From positions 1-64,000 of the forward strand of contig DOQG01000058.1 in assembly GCA_003512525.1 (NCBI GenBank): a DNA stretch of 64,000 bases, given 5' to 3'. The notes beneath the pieces were generated by a model. That model was not told where the DNA came from. It searched no databases and worked only from the letters and a program-made list of their open reading frames with translations. A program made the translations under genes and the position numbers. The DNA comes from Oscillospiraceae bacterium. GTDB lineage: Bacteria > Bacillota > Clostridia > Oscillospirales > Ruminococcaceae. Shown one piece after another: positions 56,735-64,000 of the stretch; position 1 is the first letter of the stretch, and each line of letters opens with the position of its first letter.

Positions 56735-59383
56735 TTACTTCATCTTCTCGATAGAAAGCATTATCTTTTCCATCTTTTCCTGTGCCTTAGCAAGCTTTAC
56801 ACGCTCGTTTTCAATCTGCTGTGCGGGTGCTTTTGACAGGAAGCCCTGATTGCTCAGCTTTCCGGAAAGGAAGTCGATGTCCTTCTGAGCCGCCTTGCGC
56901 TCCTTTTCAAGTCTTGCAAGCTCCTTTTCCTTGTCTACAAGCTCGCCCATAGGCATAAATATTCTTGCGTTCGCGGTAACGATAGTTACCATATCGTCGC
57001 TTGTTTCTGCCTTTTCCGATACTGTCAGCTCGCCTGCGCCCGCAAGACGCTCAAAGAATGCCTTTGCGCCCTCAAACAGTGCTGTTTCGGCTGTTTCGAT
57101 GTGCATTGTTACCTTCTTTGACGGCGGTACGTTAAGCTCGTTGCGCTGTACACGGATAGCACGGATCGCGTCAACTACCTTTGCAAAGTCTGTCTGTTCA
57201 GCCGCAAAGTGAAGCTTCTCGTCATATACGGGCCAAGCCGATATCATTATGCTTTCGGGGTTGTTGTCCTTATCCGCAACTATAGGCATCGACTGCCATA
57301 TTTCCTCTGTGATGAACGGCATAAAGGGGTGTAACAGCTTTAAGATGCCCTGCATAACGTAAACGAGTACGTTCTGAGCGGCACGGGCTGTTTCTCCGCC
57401 CTCTGCGATACGCGGCTTTGTAAGCTCGATGTACCAGTCGCAGTAAATGTCCCAGATAAAGTCGAACAGATTCTGTACCGCAACACCAAGCTCATAGCTG
57501 TCGAGATTTGCAGTAACGTTCTTGATAAGGTCGTTGTAGAGTGATAATATCCATTTATCCTCGATGGGGAGCTGTTCGGGGAGGACTGCTCCCTCCATAT
57601 CCTCGGGAAGATTCATAAGGATATATCTTGAAGCATTCCACAGCTTGTTTGCAAAGTTACGGGAATTTGTGACCTTTGTTTCTGTCCAGCGCATATCGTT
57701 ACCCGGAGCGTTGCCTGTAACAAGAGTAAGACGCAATGCGTCCGCACCGTACTTGTCGATTACTTCAAGCGGGTCAACACCGTTACCAAGCGACTTACTC
57801 ATCTTTCTGCCCTGCTCGTCACGAACAAGACCGTGTATAAGTACGTCCTTAAAGGGCTTCTGACCTGTATGCTCAAGTCCGCTGAATATCATTCTCGCAA
57901 CCCAGAACGGGATAATATCATAGCCTGTAACAAGCGTATTTGTGGGATAGAAATACTCAAGGTCAGCTGTCTTGTCGGGCCAGCCGAGTGTTGAGAACGG
58001 CCATAATGCCGATGAGAACCATGTATCAAGAGTATCCTCGTCCTGCTTCATCGGTGCGCCGCACTTCGGACAGGTGTCTATGCCGTCAAGAGTTATCTCT
58101 GTATGTCCGCACTCCTTGTTCTGGCAGTAGTAAGCAGGTATTCTGTGTCCCCACCACAGCTGACGTGAAATGCACCAGTCACGGATATTTTCCATCCAGT
58201 AGAGATAACCGTTTTCAAATCTCTGAGGAATGTATCTCAGCTCGCCGCTCTTTACTACATCTATAGCGGGCTGTGCAAGCTGTTTCATCGATACGAACCA
58301 CTGATAGCTTGCTCTCGGCTCAACAGTTGTGCCGCAACGCTGACAGCAGCCTACATTGTGCTTGTGAGGCTCAACCTTTACAAGTAAGCCCTGTGCTTCA
58401 AGGTCGGCTACCATAGCTTTTCTTGCTTCGTATCTGTCCATACCTGCGTACTTGCCGCCGATACCGTCCATAATTGTAGCGTCGTCATTCATCATATGGA
58501 TTATCGGTAAGTTGTGGCGCTTGCCGACTTCAAAGTCGTTAGGGTCGTGTGCGGGTGTGATCTTTACAACGCCTGTACCGAATTCCATATCAACATATTC
58601 ATCGGCAATAACAGGGATCTCTCTGTCGGTAAGAGGGAGCTTAACCATCTTGCCTACTATGCTCTTATATCTTTCATCATCGGGGTGAACGGCTATAGCA
58701 CTGTCACCGAGGAGTGTTTCGGGACGTGTTGTTGCTATCTCGACACTGCCGCTTCCGTCTGCAAGAGGATAGCTTATGTGCCAGAAGAAGCCGTCCTGCT
58801 CTTCATATTCGCACTCGATATCTGAGATAGATGTCTTACAGTTCGGACACCAGTTGATAATTCTTTCGCCGTGATAGATAAGTCCCTTGTTGTAAAGGTC
58901 GATAAACACCTTCTGTACAGCCTTTGAGCAGCCCTCGTCAAGAGTAAAACGCTCTCTGTCCCAGTCACATGACGAGCCGAGCTTCTTTAACTGCTGAACG
59001 ATACGTCCGCCGTAAACTCTCTTCCATTCCCACGCACGTTCAAGAAAGCCATCTCTTCCTACATCGTCCTTGGTAAGACCCTCTTCCTTCATCGCATTAA
59101 CGATCTTCGCCTCTGTAGCGATAGAAGCGTGGTCTGTACCGGGAAGCCACAGTGCGCTGTAGCCCTGCATTCTCTTATAGCGGATAAGAATATCCTGCAA
59201 TGTGTTGTCAAGAGCGTGTCCCATATGGAGCTGTCCGGTTATGTTCGGAGGTGGGATAACTATCGTATAGGGCTTCTTCTTGGGGTCTATTTCTGCATGG
59301 AAGTACTTCTTTTCCTCCCATTCGTGATAAAGCCTGTCCTCAAAATCCTTAGGAGAATAGGTCTTTGCGAGTTCTTTCTTCAT
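56735..59383 (-). CDS. valS: Valine-tRNA ligase
   Basis: An 882-residue class I synthetase. HIGH motif: PPPNITGQLHMGHALDNTLQD. Editing domain: WHISYPLADGSGSVEIATTRPETLLGDSAIAVHP. The zinc region has CQNKECGHTEITLDGIDTCPKCG. KMSKS motif: GRKMSKSLGNGVDP. A C-terminal coiled coil (about 810-882) ends the protein, as is usual for ValRS. It is last in a minus-strand cluster with rqcH, nif3 and trmK; the gap to rqcH is 38 bases and holds no T-box. Confidence 0.98.
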   Translation of the reverse strand: MKKELAKTYSPKDFEDRLYHEWEEKKYFHAEIDPKKKPYTIVIPPPNITGQLHMGHALDNTLQDILIRYKRMQGYSALWLPGTDHASIATEAKIVNAMKEEGLTKDDVGRDGFLERAWEWKRVYGGRIVQQLKKLGSSCDWDRERFTLDEGCSKAVQKVFIDLYNKGLIYHGERIINWCPNCKTSISDIECEYEEQDGFFWHISYPLADGSGSVEIATTRPETLLGDSAIAVHPDDERYKSIVGKMVKLPLTDREIPVIADEYVDMEFGTGVVKITPAHDPNDFEVGKRHNLPIIHMMNDDATIMDGIGGKYAGMDRYEARKAMVADLEAQGLLVKVEPHKHNVGCCQRCGTTVEPRASYQWFVSMKQLAQPAIDVVKSGELRYIPQRFENGYLYWMENIRDWCISRQLWWGHRIPAYYCQNKECGHTEITLDGIDTCPKCGAPMKQDEDTLDTWFSSALWPFSTLGWPDKTADLEYFYPTNTLVTGYDIIPFWVARMIFSGLEHTGQKPFKDVLIHGLVRDEQGRKMSKSLGNGVDPLEVIDKYGADALRLTLVTGNAPGNDMRWTETKVTNSRNFANKLWNASRYILMNLPEDMEGAVLPEQLPIEDKWILSLYNDLIKNVTANLDSYELGVAVQNLFDFIWDIYCDWYIELTKPRIAEGGETARAAQNVLVYVMQGILKLLHPFMPFITEEIWQSMPIVADKDNNPESIMISAWPVYDEKLHFAAEQTDFAKVVDAIRAIRVQRNELNVPPSKKVTMHIETAETALFEGAKAFFERLAGAGELTVSEKAETSDDMVTIVTANARIFMPMGELVDKEKELARLEKERKAAQKDIDFLSGKLSNQGFLSKAPAQQIENERVKLAKAQEKMEKIMLSIEKMK

Positions 59384-59421
59384 TTTATTTATATCCTTTC
59401 TTTGATTGCCGGAGTTTAACG

Positions 59422-61185
59422 TTACGCTTCCACCCTTGCGAAAAGCTGTTCATCGGGGTCTACAAGCACCGTGTAATTGTTTGTGAATATCACCATACCC
59501 GGCTTTGCGCCGTTGGGCTTCTTTACAAACCTTATCCGTGTGTAGTCAACCGGCACTTTCGTGCTGTTCTGTGCCTTTGAGCAGTATGCCGCAAGGCTTG
59601 CCGCCTGCAGAATGGCATTATCCGATATTTCGCCGTTCTTCGCCTTTATTATGACGTGCGAGCCTGCTATGTTCTTCGTATGAAGCCACATATCGTCCGG
59701 CTCGGCGGTTTTTACTGTCAGCTTGTCATTCTGTATGTTGTTCCTGCCTATATACACATCGTAACCGTCATCGGTCACAAAGTGCATAGGAGGTTTCGGT
59801 TTTACCTGTGTTTTTTTATTGACGGTATTCGCATGGATATAGCCGTTTGCCGCTAACTCCTGCTTTATCTCGCTTATCTCCGCATTGGAGGTGGCACGGG
59901 ACGCGGCATCGAATACGCTGTCGATATATATAAGCTCGTTTTCGCCGTCTGCTATCAGCTTTGTAAGCATTCTTTCGGCTTTTTCAAGCTTCTTGTATTC
60001 CGCATAATATTTCTGGGCGTTCTGTGAGGGGGTGAGCCTTACGTCAAGCGGAACGGTCACGGTTTCGCCCGTGCTGTAATCCTCGGCGGTAAGCTCGGTC
60101 ATGCCTTTTTCCATACGGTATATGTTCGCACTTACAACATCGCCACGGACTCGGAATACCTCCCTTTCTCCGCACTGTGCAAGCTCGCCCTTCTGAAGCT
60201 CCAGCTTTCTTGCTATTCGCTCATAGGTATTCATCAGCATTTTCAGCAGATCCCTTGAACGCTGTTTCATACGTTCATTTTCCGCTTTACTGCCGTAGAA
60301 TATATCCAGCAGTGCATTTGCGCCGTCTGCGTGGGATACAAGCATCTGCGTACCGTATTGCTCTATCGGCATAAAGCAGAAATCCTTGTATGCGCCGTTC
60401 AGGTCACGCAGAATCGTAAAACCGTTTTTATCTGTAACATATTCTCTTGCACGTTTTATAAAAAACAGCAGGCGGTCATAGTTATCATTCGTCATATCGT
60501 CAACCGCAAAATCGGTATCCCTGCACGAATAATAAGCGCACTCTCTCGCAAATACCGGAGAAACGCCCTCAAGACAGGCGGTCAGGTGCTTTGACAGCCG
60601 CTTTCCCTCGCCCTGTTTTACAGCATTTATAAGCTCGCTGTCGGAACAGGTAAGGAAGTTTACACGGGTCAGATCTCTCGGCGGCGTTTCGTATACGATA
60701 TTCGGCAGTATGCGTCTTACCGAAGAAACATCGTCCGTGATACGCTTTATGCTGTCGGTAACACGGTACACGCCGTCCTTTTTTGCCATAAGTATTATAT
60801 TGCTGTGCCTGCCCATTATTTCGGCGGTAAGGCGGTTTACTACCATATCGCCTATTTCGTTCATGCACTCAAAATCAAAGTTTATTATACGCTCAAGTCC
60901 GTCCTGCGTTATATCCAGCAGTTTTCCTCCGCTGAGGTGCTTTCTGAGAAGCATACAGAACATAGGAGGAGCGGACGGATTTTCCGCTGTACGCTCCGTC
61001 ATACTCACTCTCGCCGACATTGAATTTGAGCTTATCAGTATCTTATTGTGCTTTCCCGCACTGCGTATCGAAATTATTATCTCCTCACGGGAGGGCTGAT
61101 AGATCTTGTCTATTCTTCCGCCGACAAGCCCTGCCGACAGCATTTCAGATACCACGCAGTGAAGAAAAGTGCCGTCAAGTGACAT
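59422..61185 (-). CDS. rqcH: Ribosome quality-control protein RqcH (Rqc2/NFACT family)
   Basis: A 587-residue protein that binds stalled 50S-peptidyl-tRNA and directs C-terminal alanine tailing. NFACT-N begins MSLDGTFLHCVVSEMLSAGLVGGRIDKIYQPSREEIIISIR. Helical/coiled-coil parts lie around 290-440 (KLEKAERMLTKLIADGENELIYI). NFACT-R near 455-545: MHFVTDDGYDVYIGRNNIQNDKLTVKTAEPDDMWLHTKNIAGSHVII. It was formerly annotated as fibronectin-binding protein FbpA. The length is as expected (about 570-590). Confidence 0.95.
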   Translation of the reverse strand: MSLDGTFLHCVVSEMLSAGLVGGRIDKIYQPSREEIIISIRSAGKHNKILISSNSMSARVSMTERTAENPSAPPMFCMLLRKHLSGGKLLDITQDGLERIINFDFECMNEIGDMVVNRLTAEIMGRHSNIILMAKKDGVYRVTDSIKRITDDVSSVRRILPNIVYETPPRDLTRVNFLTCSDSELINAVKQGEGKRLSKHLTACLEGVSPVFARECAYYSCRDTDFAVDDMTNDNYDRLLFFIKRAREYVTDKNGFTILRDLNGAYKDFCFMPIEQYGTQMLVSHADGANALLDIFYGSKAENERMKQRSRDLLKMLMNTYERIARKLELQKGELAQCGEREVFRVRGDVVSANIYRMEKGMTELTAEDYSTGETVTVPLDVRLTPSQNAQKYYAEYKKLEKAERMLTKLIADGENELIYIDSVFDAASRATSNAEISEIKQELAANGYIHANTVNKKTQVKPKPPMHFVTDDGYDVYIGRNNIQNDKLTVKTAEPDDMWLHTKNIAGSHVIIKAKNGEISDNAILQAASLAAYCSKAQNSTKVPVDYTRIRFVKKPNGAKPGMVIFTNNYTVLVDPDEQLFARVEA

Positions 61186-61207
61186 CGGCAGTCCTTTCCG
61201 TCACACG

Positions 61208-61990
61208 TTAAATTATATATGAGCAAGGGTCTTTACTGCTCTGTGCGACAAATATCTGTGTATTGTGGAATTTGCGGCTCAGAACACCGCAAAGATAATT
61301 GCAAAGTATATTTTCCGTGTGGAAGTGACCTGCGTCAATAAGGCAGAAATCCCTGTTGACAGCGTCTATCCACACATCGTGCTTTATATCGCCCGTTATA
61401 AGAGCGTCACAGCCTGCGGCAAAGGCAAGCGGTAAGGTGCTTCCGCCTGCACCGGAACAGACGGCTACACGCTTTATCGGTCTGTCGGTTTCGGTATAGC
61501 GTACCACCGTACAGTCAAACGCTTTCTTGCAACACTCAGCAAGAGCCTTGGCGTGAGTGGCTATAGGCAGTTCGCATATTTTACCGTAGCCTGTTCCATC
61601 GGGCATAACGGGTTCTAATATCTTGTCGGAACGCTCAAATTCAAGCAGATCGAGCATAATATCGGTAACGCCGTTTTTGGTCATATCGGCATTTGTATGC
61701 ATACATACCGCGTTCAGCTTATTCTTTATAAGCTCGTAAACCGGCGTACCCTCCGTCACGCTTTTCAGCGGATCGAAAATAACAGGGTGATGCGATATTA
61801 TAAGATTGGCTTTATTCGCCACTGCCTCTTTTATCACAGCGTTGGTTATGTCAAGGCAAAGGCATATGCCCTTAACCGGGGCGTTCATATCGCCGACAAG
61901 AAATCCGCTGTTGTCAAACTTATCCTGCACCGAAAACGGTGCGTATTCATTCAGAAACTCGTAGATAGCGCTTACTTTCATAACCTTCAC
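61208..61990 (-). CDS. Nif3-like dinuclear metal-centre protein
   Basis: A 260-residue protein of the Nif3/YqfO/DUF34 family. Landmarks: PFSVQDKFDNSGFLVGD, NLIISHHPVIFDPLKSV (metal-binding HH), VCMHTNADMTKNGVTD and ALITGDIKHDVWIDAVNRDFCLIDAGHFHTEN (HxxE metal ligands). It forms a hexamer with two metals per subunit; biochemical role is unsettled. It is the short form lacking the inserted CutA-like domain. It lies 7 bases from trmK, the usual neighbour in Firmicutes. Confidence 0.94.
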   Translation of the reverse strand: MKVMKVSAIYEFLNEYAPFSVQDKFDNSGFLVGDMNAPVKGICLCLDITNAVIKEAVANKANLIISHHPVIFDPLKSVTEGTPVYELIKNKLNAVCMHTNADMTKNGVTDIMLDLLEFERSDKILEPVMPDGTGYGKICELPIATHAKALAECCKKAFDCTVVRYTETDRPIKRVAVCSGAGGSTLPLAFAAGCDALITGDIKHDVWIDAVNRDFCLIDAGHFHTENILCNYLCGVLSRKFHNTQIFVAQSSKDPCSYII

Positions 61991-61997
61991 CCCAAAA

Positions 61998-62657
61998 TTA
62001 TAATGATTTTATTATCTTTTCTATTTCTCTTGCAGCACTGAGCAGTCTTTCGCTTTTTGATATATCGGCTGCAGCGCAGTTTTCTCCTGCACGGTTCAGC
62101 CTTTCGCATACTGCGATAAGATATTCTTTATCAGTCACTTTTCCGGCATAGGCAAAAGCGTCCGCGATGTCGCGTTTTTCACCGCTGAAGTACACCGACA
62201 TAATAACGTAATTTCTGTCGTTTTCCCTTGCGGTAAGCTCTTTTTCTATATAGAAGCCGTTTTTGTACAGCTCTTTTCTTAATATCTCAGCCTTTGTCAT
62301 AGGCTGGAGGATAAAATGTGTATCACGGCTTAAGAAACGGCAACCTAGAACTATCCTCGCTATAAGCTCGCCGCCCATACCTGCGATTATCACATCGTCG
62401 GCGTAATCTATTTTTTCAAGTCCGTCAGACAGCACAAGACGCACCGCATCTTCTTTTCCTATGTAGTGCATTACCGTCTGCCTTGCGGAAAGCAGTGGTC
62501 CTTCGTTTATATCCGCCGCCGTGAGCTTTCTTTCACCGTCAAGATAGAGCCTGCAAGGGAGCAGGGCGTGATCCGTACCGACATCGCATATCTCTCCGCC
62601 TTTACGCACCATTCCTGCCGCCGCCGCAAGCCTTGGCGAGAGTATCGGCTCGTGCAT
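61998..62657 (-). CDS. trmK: tRNA (adenine(22)-N1)-methyltransferase
   Basis: A 219-residue SAM-dependent enzyme that makes m1A22 in tRNA. The SAM loop is GGEICDVGTDHALLPCRLYLDG; DINEGPLLSARQTV and VIIAGMGGELIARIVLG follow. The C-terminal part is helical (about 160-219). The first base of its start codon is also the last base of the upstream stop codon (TGATG), so the two genes are coupled. Confidence 0.94.
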   Translation of the reverse strand: MHEPILSPRLAAAAGMVRKGGEICDVGTDHALLPCRLYLDGERKLTAADINEGPLLSARQTVMHYIGKEDAVRLVLSDGLEKIDYADDVIIAGMGGELIARIVLGCRFLSRDTHFILQPMTKAEILRKELYKNGFYIEKELTARENDRNYVIMSVYFSGEKRDIADAFAYAGKVTDKEYLIAVCERLNRAGENCAAADISKSERLLSAAREIEKIIKSL

Positions 62658-62857
62658 CAGTTGCCGACAGCCTCGTTCAGCTTCTTAACCAGCTCGTCCG
62701 CATCAACGCCGTGTACATCACACGCCTGTGCAACAGTTTCACCTCTTGACGCAGGGCAGCCTAAGCAGTGCATACCCATTTCAAGAAAGTACGGAGCTGT
62801 GACCTCTCCGTGCGCGTCTAAGATATCGCCGATTATAGAATCCTTTGTGATAGTCAT
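62657..62857 (-). CDS. DUF1858-domain protein
   Basis: A 66-residue protein with the family pattern: TITKDSIIGDILDAHGEVTAPYFLEMGMHCLGCPASRGETVAQACDVHGVD split around the CxxC (HCLGC) and a third Cys. Such small proteins may bind metal or act as redox partners; function unproven. GGAAGGAATG lies before ATG. It leads the trmK-nif3-rqcH-valS cluster. Confidence 0.9.
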   Translation of the reverse strand: MTITKDSIIGDILDAHGEVTAPYFLEMGMHCLGCPASRGETVAQACDVHGVDADELVKKLNEAVGN

Positions 62858-62966
62858 ATTTTTTACATTCCTTCCGATAGAAATTTCAGTATATAAATAT
62901 ACATTGTTTATTATACACCAATCCGGGTGAAATTACAATAGCGGAAATGAGAATTTGCGATAAGCA

Positions 62967-62998
62967 AAACAGCAGATACGCTTTCGCATATCTGCCAA
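62967..62998. repeat. GCAGATACGC hairpin, first copy
   Basis: GCAGATACGCTTTCGCATATCTGC; repeated at 63096-63120. Each precedes AAAATTTATGATACCG and an inverted-end repeat, so a unit of about 130 bases is tandemly duplicated. Confidence 0.7.
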
Positions 62999-63012
62999 AA
63001 TTTATGATACCG

Positions 63013-63089
63013 TTTATTCCCGCCGTTTAGCCACGTTAAGCATAACAACATCGTTGCAAAAGGCGGAATTTGGTGCGGCACATTGCCGC
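63013..63089 (+). repeat. Inverted-end intergenic repeat, copy E
   Basis: TTTATTCCCGCCGTTT, variable core, AAAGGCGGAATTTGGTGCGGC, hairpin GCGGCACATTGCCGC. GCC/GGC arms. Confidence 0.78.
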
Positions 63090-63149
63090 AAAACGGCAGA
63101 TACGCTTTCGCATATCTGCCGTAATTCGTTTATAAAATTTATGATACCG

Positions 63150-63226
63150 TTTATTCCCGCCGTTTCGCTATCCTGCGGATAGCTCTGACAATTCAAAAGG
63201 CGGAATTTGGTGCGGCGCATCGCCGC
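63150..63226 (+). repeat. Inverted-end intergenic repeat, copy F
   Basis: TTTATTCCCGCCGTTT, different core, AAAAGGCGGAATTTGGTGCGGC, hairpin GCGGCGCATCGCCGC, in which one stem pair differs from copy E on both sides. It ends 8 bases before the aspS stop codon region. Confidence 0.78.
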
Positions 63227-63233
63227 TCGCCGC

Positions 63234-64000
63234 TTAGACGGTGGGTTTCTGGCGTACCTTTATGTGTACCTCACGAAGCTGCTGTTCGGTTACCTCTGTG
63301 GGTGCGCCGAGCAGGAGATCCTGTGCGTTAGAGTTCATCGGGAATGCGATAACCTCTCTTATGCTCTCGTCACCTGTGAGGAGCATTATCATACGGTCAA
63401 CACCGGGTGCCATACCTGCGTGAGGCGGAGCGCCGTACTGGAACGCATTGTAGAGCGCGCCGAACTTTTCGGCAACGTCCTGCTCTGTGTAGCCTGCTAT
63501 CTCGAATGCCTTTATCATTATCTCAAGGTCGTGGTTTCTTACAGCACCGCTCGAAAGCTCAACACCGTTGCAGACAATATCGTACTGGTATGCGAGTATG
63601 TCAAGCGGATTTTTTGTCATCAGCGCCTCAAGACCGCCCTGCGGCATTGAGAAGGGGTTGTGCGTGAATATAGTCTTGCCTGTTTCCTCGTCCTCCTCAT
63701 ACATCGGGAAGTCAACGATAAAGCACATTTCGTATCTGTCATAGTCGATCATATCCATACGCTTTGCGACTTCTGTACGGATCTGACCTGCAAACTTAGG
63801 CGCCATCTTCTTGTTATCGGCAATGAAGTAAAGAACATCGCCAACTTCAAGAGCGCATCTGTTCTTCAGCTCTTCTCTCTGCTCGTCATTCAGGAACTTG
63901 TCGATAGGACCGAGATACTTGAAGCTCTCGTCTACCTTGACATATCCAAGACCCTTCATGCCGATCTCCTTAGCGAATGCCTCCATCTTCTCAAAGAAGC
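63234..64000 (-). CDS. aspS: Aspartate-tRNA ligase, C-terminal part (runs off the window)
   Basis: The visible ~255 residues are the class II catalytic C-terminus. They include the bacterial GAD insertion end (KVDESFKYLGPIDKFLNDEQREELKNR), MCFIVDFPMYEEDEETG, THNPFSMPQ and motif 3 in HAGMAPGVDRMIMLLTGDESIREVIAFP, then NAQDLLLGAPTEV. The tail ends REVHIKVRQKPTV. The frame continues past base 64000 (FFEK upstream of MEAF), so the start is not visible. Confidence 0.95.
   Translation of the reverse strand, partial: FFEKMEAFAKEIGMKGLGYVKVDESFKYLGPIDKFLNDEQREELKNRCALEVGDVLYFIADNKKMAPKFAGQIRTEVAKRMDMIDYDRYEMCFIVDFPMYEEDEETGKTIFTHNPFSMPQGGLEALMTKNPLDILAYQYDIVCNGVELSSGAVRNHDLEIMIKAFEIAGYTEQDVAEKFGALYNAFQYGAPPHAGMAPGVDRMIMLLTGDESIREVIAFPMNSNAQDLLLGAPTEVTEQQLREVHIKVRQKPTV

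Overview
The window looks like a chromosomal segment of a gut-type, anaerobic, Gram-positive Clostridia member of the Oscillospiraceae/Ruminococcaceae, most like [Eubacterium] siraeum or a close relative. This placement is inferred from gene content and style, not from a marker search. It rests on a T-box leader, a small SRP RNA upstream of dnaX, an RqcH/TrmK/Nif3 cluster, BspA-type leucine-rich surface proteins, plant-glycan enzymes (GH36, GH5, GH94), an Rnf-type membrane cluster, strong GGAGG ribosome sites and consensus TTGACA-17-TATAAT promoters. No phage, plasmid, transposase or CRISPR genes are visible, so this is core chromosome with an unusually rich load of intergenic repeats.

Layout. 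0-6 kb: a TcdA-type tRNA-modifying enzyme with a small partner, an Xre regulator, a gene remnant, an EAL phosphodiesterase, an Rrf2 regulator and a small wall-attached secreted protein. 6-14 kb: alpha-galactosidase, WYL regulator, DUF3810 metalloprotease-like protein, ADP-ribosylglycohydrolase and MATE exporter, nearly all on the + strand. 14-21 kb: PLP synthase (pdxS, pdxT) separated by repeats, a large secreted LRR/Fn3-like protein, cysK with a possible leader peptide, and an M20 amidohydrolase. 21-27 kb: SRP RNA, dnaX-ybaB-recR, an SseB-like protein, rpe and mecA. 27-31.7 kb: a reduced rnfD-rnfE-rnfA cluster plus a putative glycosidase-like protein, then yajC. 31.9-38.2 kb (minus strand): a second LRR/Fn3-like protein, a GH5 lipoprotein and ribonuclease Y. 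38.5-41.9 kb: tRNA-Leu, a hairpin-repeat array, a Fic enzyme with operator-like repeats, and a lipid kinase. 41.9-48.4 kb: a thioredoxin-reductase-like flavoprotein, cellobiose phosphorylase, an AEC transporter with thiM and a thioesterase, and a TM2 protein. 48.5-51.7 kb: flagellin from a sigma-D-type promoter, with the flagellin lysine methylase FliB beside it. 52.5-56.5 kb: Fe-alcohol dehydrogenase, an M23 peptidase and T-box-controlled DAHP synthase. 56.7-64 kb (minus strand): valS, rqcH, nif3, trmK, a DUF1858 protein and the C-terminal part of aspS, which runs off the window.

How the genes fit together. The GH5 lipoprotein would cut beta-glucan at the cell surface, cellobiose phosphorylase would split imported cellobiose in the cytoplasm, and GH36 would remove alpha-galactosyl groups. 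The two LRR proteins and the small anchored protein are likely surface adhesion or substrate-contact proteins, and two of them share an unrecognised domain of about 190 residues.

The most striking observation is the Rnf-like trio. RnfD, RnfE and RnfA homologues are adjacent and intact, but rnfB, rnfC and rnfG are absent. The cysteines that hold the intramembrane [2Fe-2S] cluster in RnfA and RnfE are replaced, and the RnfD flavin-attachment motif is altered. This looks like a redox-silent, repurposed Rnf membrane core. The second theme is several families of dispersed intergenic hairpin repeats whose arms vary in a compensatory way.
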